Assembly: GCA_963714405.1 (NCBI GenBank) | Contig: CAVQOH010000002.1 | Location: 372,001-436,000 of the forward strand | Direction: 5' to 3' | Source: JAZGGS01 sp963714405 | GTDB taxonomy: Bacteria; Bacteroidota; Ignavibacteria; Ignavibacteriales; Ignavibacteriaceae | DNA: 64,000 nucleotides | Shown: piece by piece, positions 62,563 through 64,000 of the stretch | Layout of the letters: each line of letters begins with the position of its first letter | Position numbering within the stretch: the stretch's first letter is position 1 | Program-made: the position numbers and the translations under genes | Notes under the pieces: model-generated | The model's database searches: none | Told to the model about the DNA's origin: nothing | Seen by the model: the letters and a program-made list of their open reading frames with translations, nothing else

Positions 62563-63630
62563 CTATTTTTTTATCTGTTCCTGCAAAATTACTCCCCCGC
62601 CAAGACAAACATCCTCATCATAAAAAACAGCAAACTGCCCCGGGGCAATACCTTTATCTGGCTTATCCAGTTTAACATTTGCTTTAAAATCATTCATCCA
62701 TTCAAGCATACAATCATACACGTTTACACCGTGGCGTAATTTTACTTTCAAATCTGTGTTCTCAGGTGGAATGCCCGCAATCCAATTAAACTTTCCAATA
62801 CTGAATTTATCTCTTTCTCTAACAGCTTTATTTTCTTTTGAAATGTAAACAATATTATTCTTCACATCTTTACCAACAACAAACCATGGTCCCCCGCCAA
62901 GTTTTAAACCGGAGCGCTGCCCGATTGTGTAATAATAATAACCGGGATGTTTACCCATTACTTTGTTTGTATCAACATCAATAATTTCACCTTCAATTTC
63001 TCCAAGATGATGTTTAACAAACTCTTTAAATTTTATCTGTCCCAGAAAACAGATTCCCTGACTGTCTCTTCGTTTCATTGTAGCAAGTTTATAGTCATCA
63101 GCTAATTGCCTTATCCCGGATTTCTTATACTTCCCTATTGGAAAAATAGCCCGCGAAAGCTGCTGCTGTGTAAGATATGATAAAAAGTAAGTTTGATCTT
63201 TTACAGGATCGGGTGAGGTTTTAAGCAAATATTTTCCATCTTTTTCTAAAACATTTGCATAGTGCCCGCTTGCTACTTTTTCAAATGAAGAATCGATTTT
63301 ATCATAAAACTGTCCGAACTTAATTAGACTGTTGCAATAAATATCGGGATTGGGAGTTCTTCCGTCTTTAATTTCATCAATAGTATAAGATACAACGTTT
63401 TCCCAGTATTCAGTTTGCAAAGGAAGAACTTCTAAAGGAATATTTACCTGTTTACAAACAGCGCGGGCAAATTTCAGATCTTCTTCCCAGGGGCATTCGC
63501 CTAAAAATGAAAATTCATCCTGCAGCCAAATCTTTAAATAGAAAGCTGTAAGATTATGTCCTTGTTCTTTTAATAATCTTAAAGCAACAGAACTATCAAC
63601 CCCCCCGGAAAGTAAAACAGCTATTTTCAT
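62563..63630 (-). CDS. mnmA: tRNA-specific 2-thiouridylase
   Basis: 355 residues, normal length. It makes 2-thiouridine at position 34 of tRNA(Lys), tRNA(Glu) and tRNA(Gln), using ATP and sulfur from a persulfide carrier. LLSGGVDSSVALRLL is the PP-loop, NPDIYCNSLIKF has the first catalytic Cys (C99), SGHYANV follows, and RRDSQGICFLG has the second Cys (C194). The C-terminal domain has YYTIGQRSGLKLGGGPWFVV and GIAPGQFAVFYDEDVCLGGG. Its start overlaps the end of the PH-like gene by 4 bases, so the two are co-translated. Confidence 0.95.
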   Translation of the reverse strand: MKIAVLLSGGVDSSVALRLLKEQGHNLTAFYLKIWLQDEFSFLGECPWEEDLKFARAVCKQVNIPLEVLPLQTEYWENVVSYTIDEIKDGRTPNPDIYCNSLIKFGQFYDKIDSSFEKVASGHYANVLEKDGKYLLKTSPDPVKDQTYFLSYLTQQQLSRAIFPIGKYKKSGIRQLADDYKLATMKRRDSQGICFLGQIKFKEFVKHHLGEIEGEIIDVDTNKVMGKHPGYYYYTIGQRSGLKLGGGPWFVVGKDVKNNIVYISKENKAVRERDKFSIGKFNWIAGIPPENTDLKVKLRHGVNVYDCMLEWMNDFKANVKLDKPDKGIAPGQFAVFYDEDVCLGGGVILQEQIKK

Positions 63631-64000
63631 TTTTTACTTTTCTTTTTTTCTGTTAACCTATCCAGAACTTCATCGTATAACTCTTTTTTCACTTTGCTTA
63701 AGATAATTGTAACAAGCCGGCTGGAATTATTCAGCTTTGTATAAAATCCAAGAGTTACAGAATTTTTTCCGTCATGAACTTTCATTACGCCGGATATTTT
63801 ATTTTCAAACATCCCACCTTTTAACGATGTGATATCTTCATAGTAAATGGTAACATCTTTTTTTGAAAAAAAATAATTTGAACAAACAAGTTTTTCATCA
63901 TCAGCATTTATTCTATATGGAATAATTTTATAAAGTGTAAAATACTGTCTGTTAACAAAGTAGACTAAAAGCAATGATATTACTATCGGAATTATGAGAA
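63627..64000 (-). CDS. Membrane PH-like domain protein, 5' end outside the window
   Basis: The reading frame is open to the right edge. The nominal TTG start at 63974 lies inside a hydrophobic stretch (LIIPIVISLLLVYFVN), so the true start is beyond base 64000. After the helix: IPYRINADDEKLVCSNYFFS, YYEDITSLKGGMFENKISGV and LVTIILSKVKKELYDEVLDR, the pattern of a bacterial PH (bPH) domain, ending in a Lys-rich tail. Role unknown. Translationally coupled to mnmA, a link likely made by operon structure only. Confidence 0.7.
   Translation of the reverse strand, partial: LIIPIVISLLLVYFVNRQYFTLYKIIPYRINADDEKLVCSNYFFSKKDVTIYYEDITSLKGGMFENKISGVMKVHDGKNSVTLGFYTKLNNSSRLVTIILSKVKKELYDEVLDRLTEKKKSKK

Overview
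The window looks like an AT-rich chromosomal segment from a Bacteroidota/Chlorobiota-group bacterium, most likely Ignavibacteriota (Ignavibacterium/Melioribacter-like). Three secreted proteins carry the type IX secretion C-terminal sorting domain with the NYPNPFNP-type motif usual in that phylum. There is also a two-component propeller sensor kinase, a DUF4301 protein, an OmpA protein with thrombospondin type-3 repeats, and few strong Shine-Dalgarno sites. No rRNA, tRNA, CRISPR array, transposase or phage gene was recognised.

Region 1 (1-2041) is the 3' part of a T9SS-exported beta-helix protein, cut by the window edge and frameshifted near base 165. Region 2 (2158-20288, all minus strand) is an exopolysaccharide locus read from right to left: a Wza-like export protein, a Wzc-type tyrosine kinase (frameshifted), an A-T-TE nonribosomal peptide synthetase, a stand-alone carrier protein, a GNAT, an acyl-CoA-dehydrogenase-like enzyme, a stand-alone adenylation enzyme (frameshifted), a FemAB-like transferase, a polysaccharide deacetylase, three glycosyltransferases, a Wzx flippase and a Wzy/WaaL-like polymerase. 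The plus-strand genes across the divergent promoter region (20751-25202) add a sugar aminotransferase, the initiating phosphoglycosyltransferase, a Gfo/Idh oxidoreductase and a hexapeptide acyltransferase, which resemble WbpE, WbpB and WbpD.

The most interesting system is inside region 2. The adenylation enzyme has a substrate-pocket code D-L-L-Y-L-A-L-V-I, almost the L-proline code recalled for PltF. Beside it are a free carrier protein and a dehydrogenase whose only catalytic Glu candidate is at the isovaleryl-CoA-dehydrogenase position (E244), with Ala at the usual C-terminal site. This is the PltF/PltL/PltE trio that makes pyrrole-2-carboxyl-S-carrier protein. Its place inside a Wzx/Wzy polysaccharide locus suggests a pyrrole- or prolyl-derived decoration of a surface polysaccharide.

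Region 3 (25290-36867) holds a small membrane protein, an OmpA/TSP3 protein, Xaa-Pro aminopeptidase, indolepyruvate oxidoreductase (iorAB), a GT-C membrane glycosyltransferase, and a double-propeller histidine kinase with its LuxR-type regulator. Region 4 (37086-46217, all plus) is a Ser/Thr phospho-signalling island: zinc-ribbon/FHA protein, PP2C phosphatase, M48 protease, zinc-ribbon membrane protein, LEA14/WHy lipoprotein-like protein, a double-FHA ABC exporter and two near-identical kinases with different C-terminal membrane parts. Region 5 (46212-58915) has a DUF4301 protein, a D-cysteine desulfhydrase-like enzyme, three PAS histidine kinases, a LuxR regulator, an MFS transporter, a trypsin-like lipoprotein and a DUF2652 protein. 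Region 6 (59165-64000) has a small zinc ribbon, two T9SS cargo proteins, mnmA and a membrane PH-like protein cut by the window edge.

The left 20 kb contains three single-base frameshifts, one glycosyltransferase with an apparent in-frame internal deletion, and one or two genes without a usable ATG at the expected start. Either that locus is decaying or phase-varying, or the assembly keeps small indel errors there.
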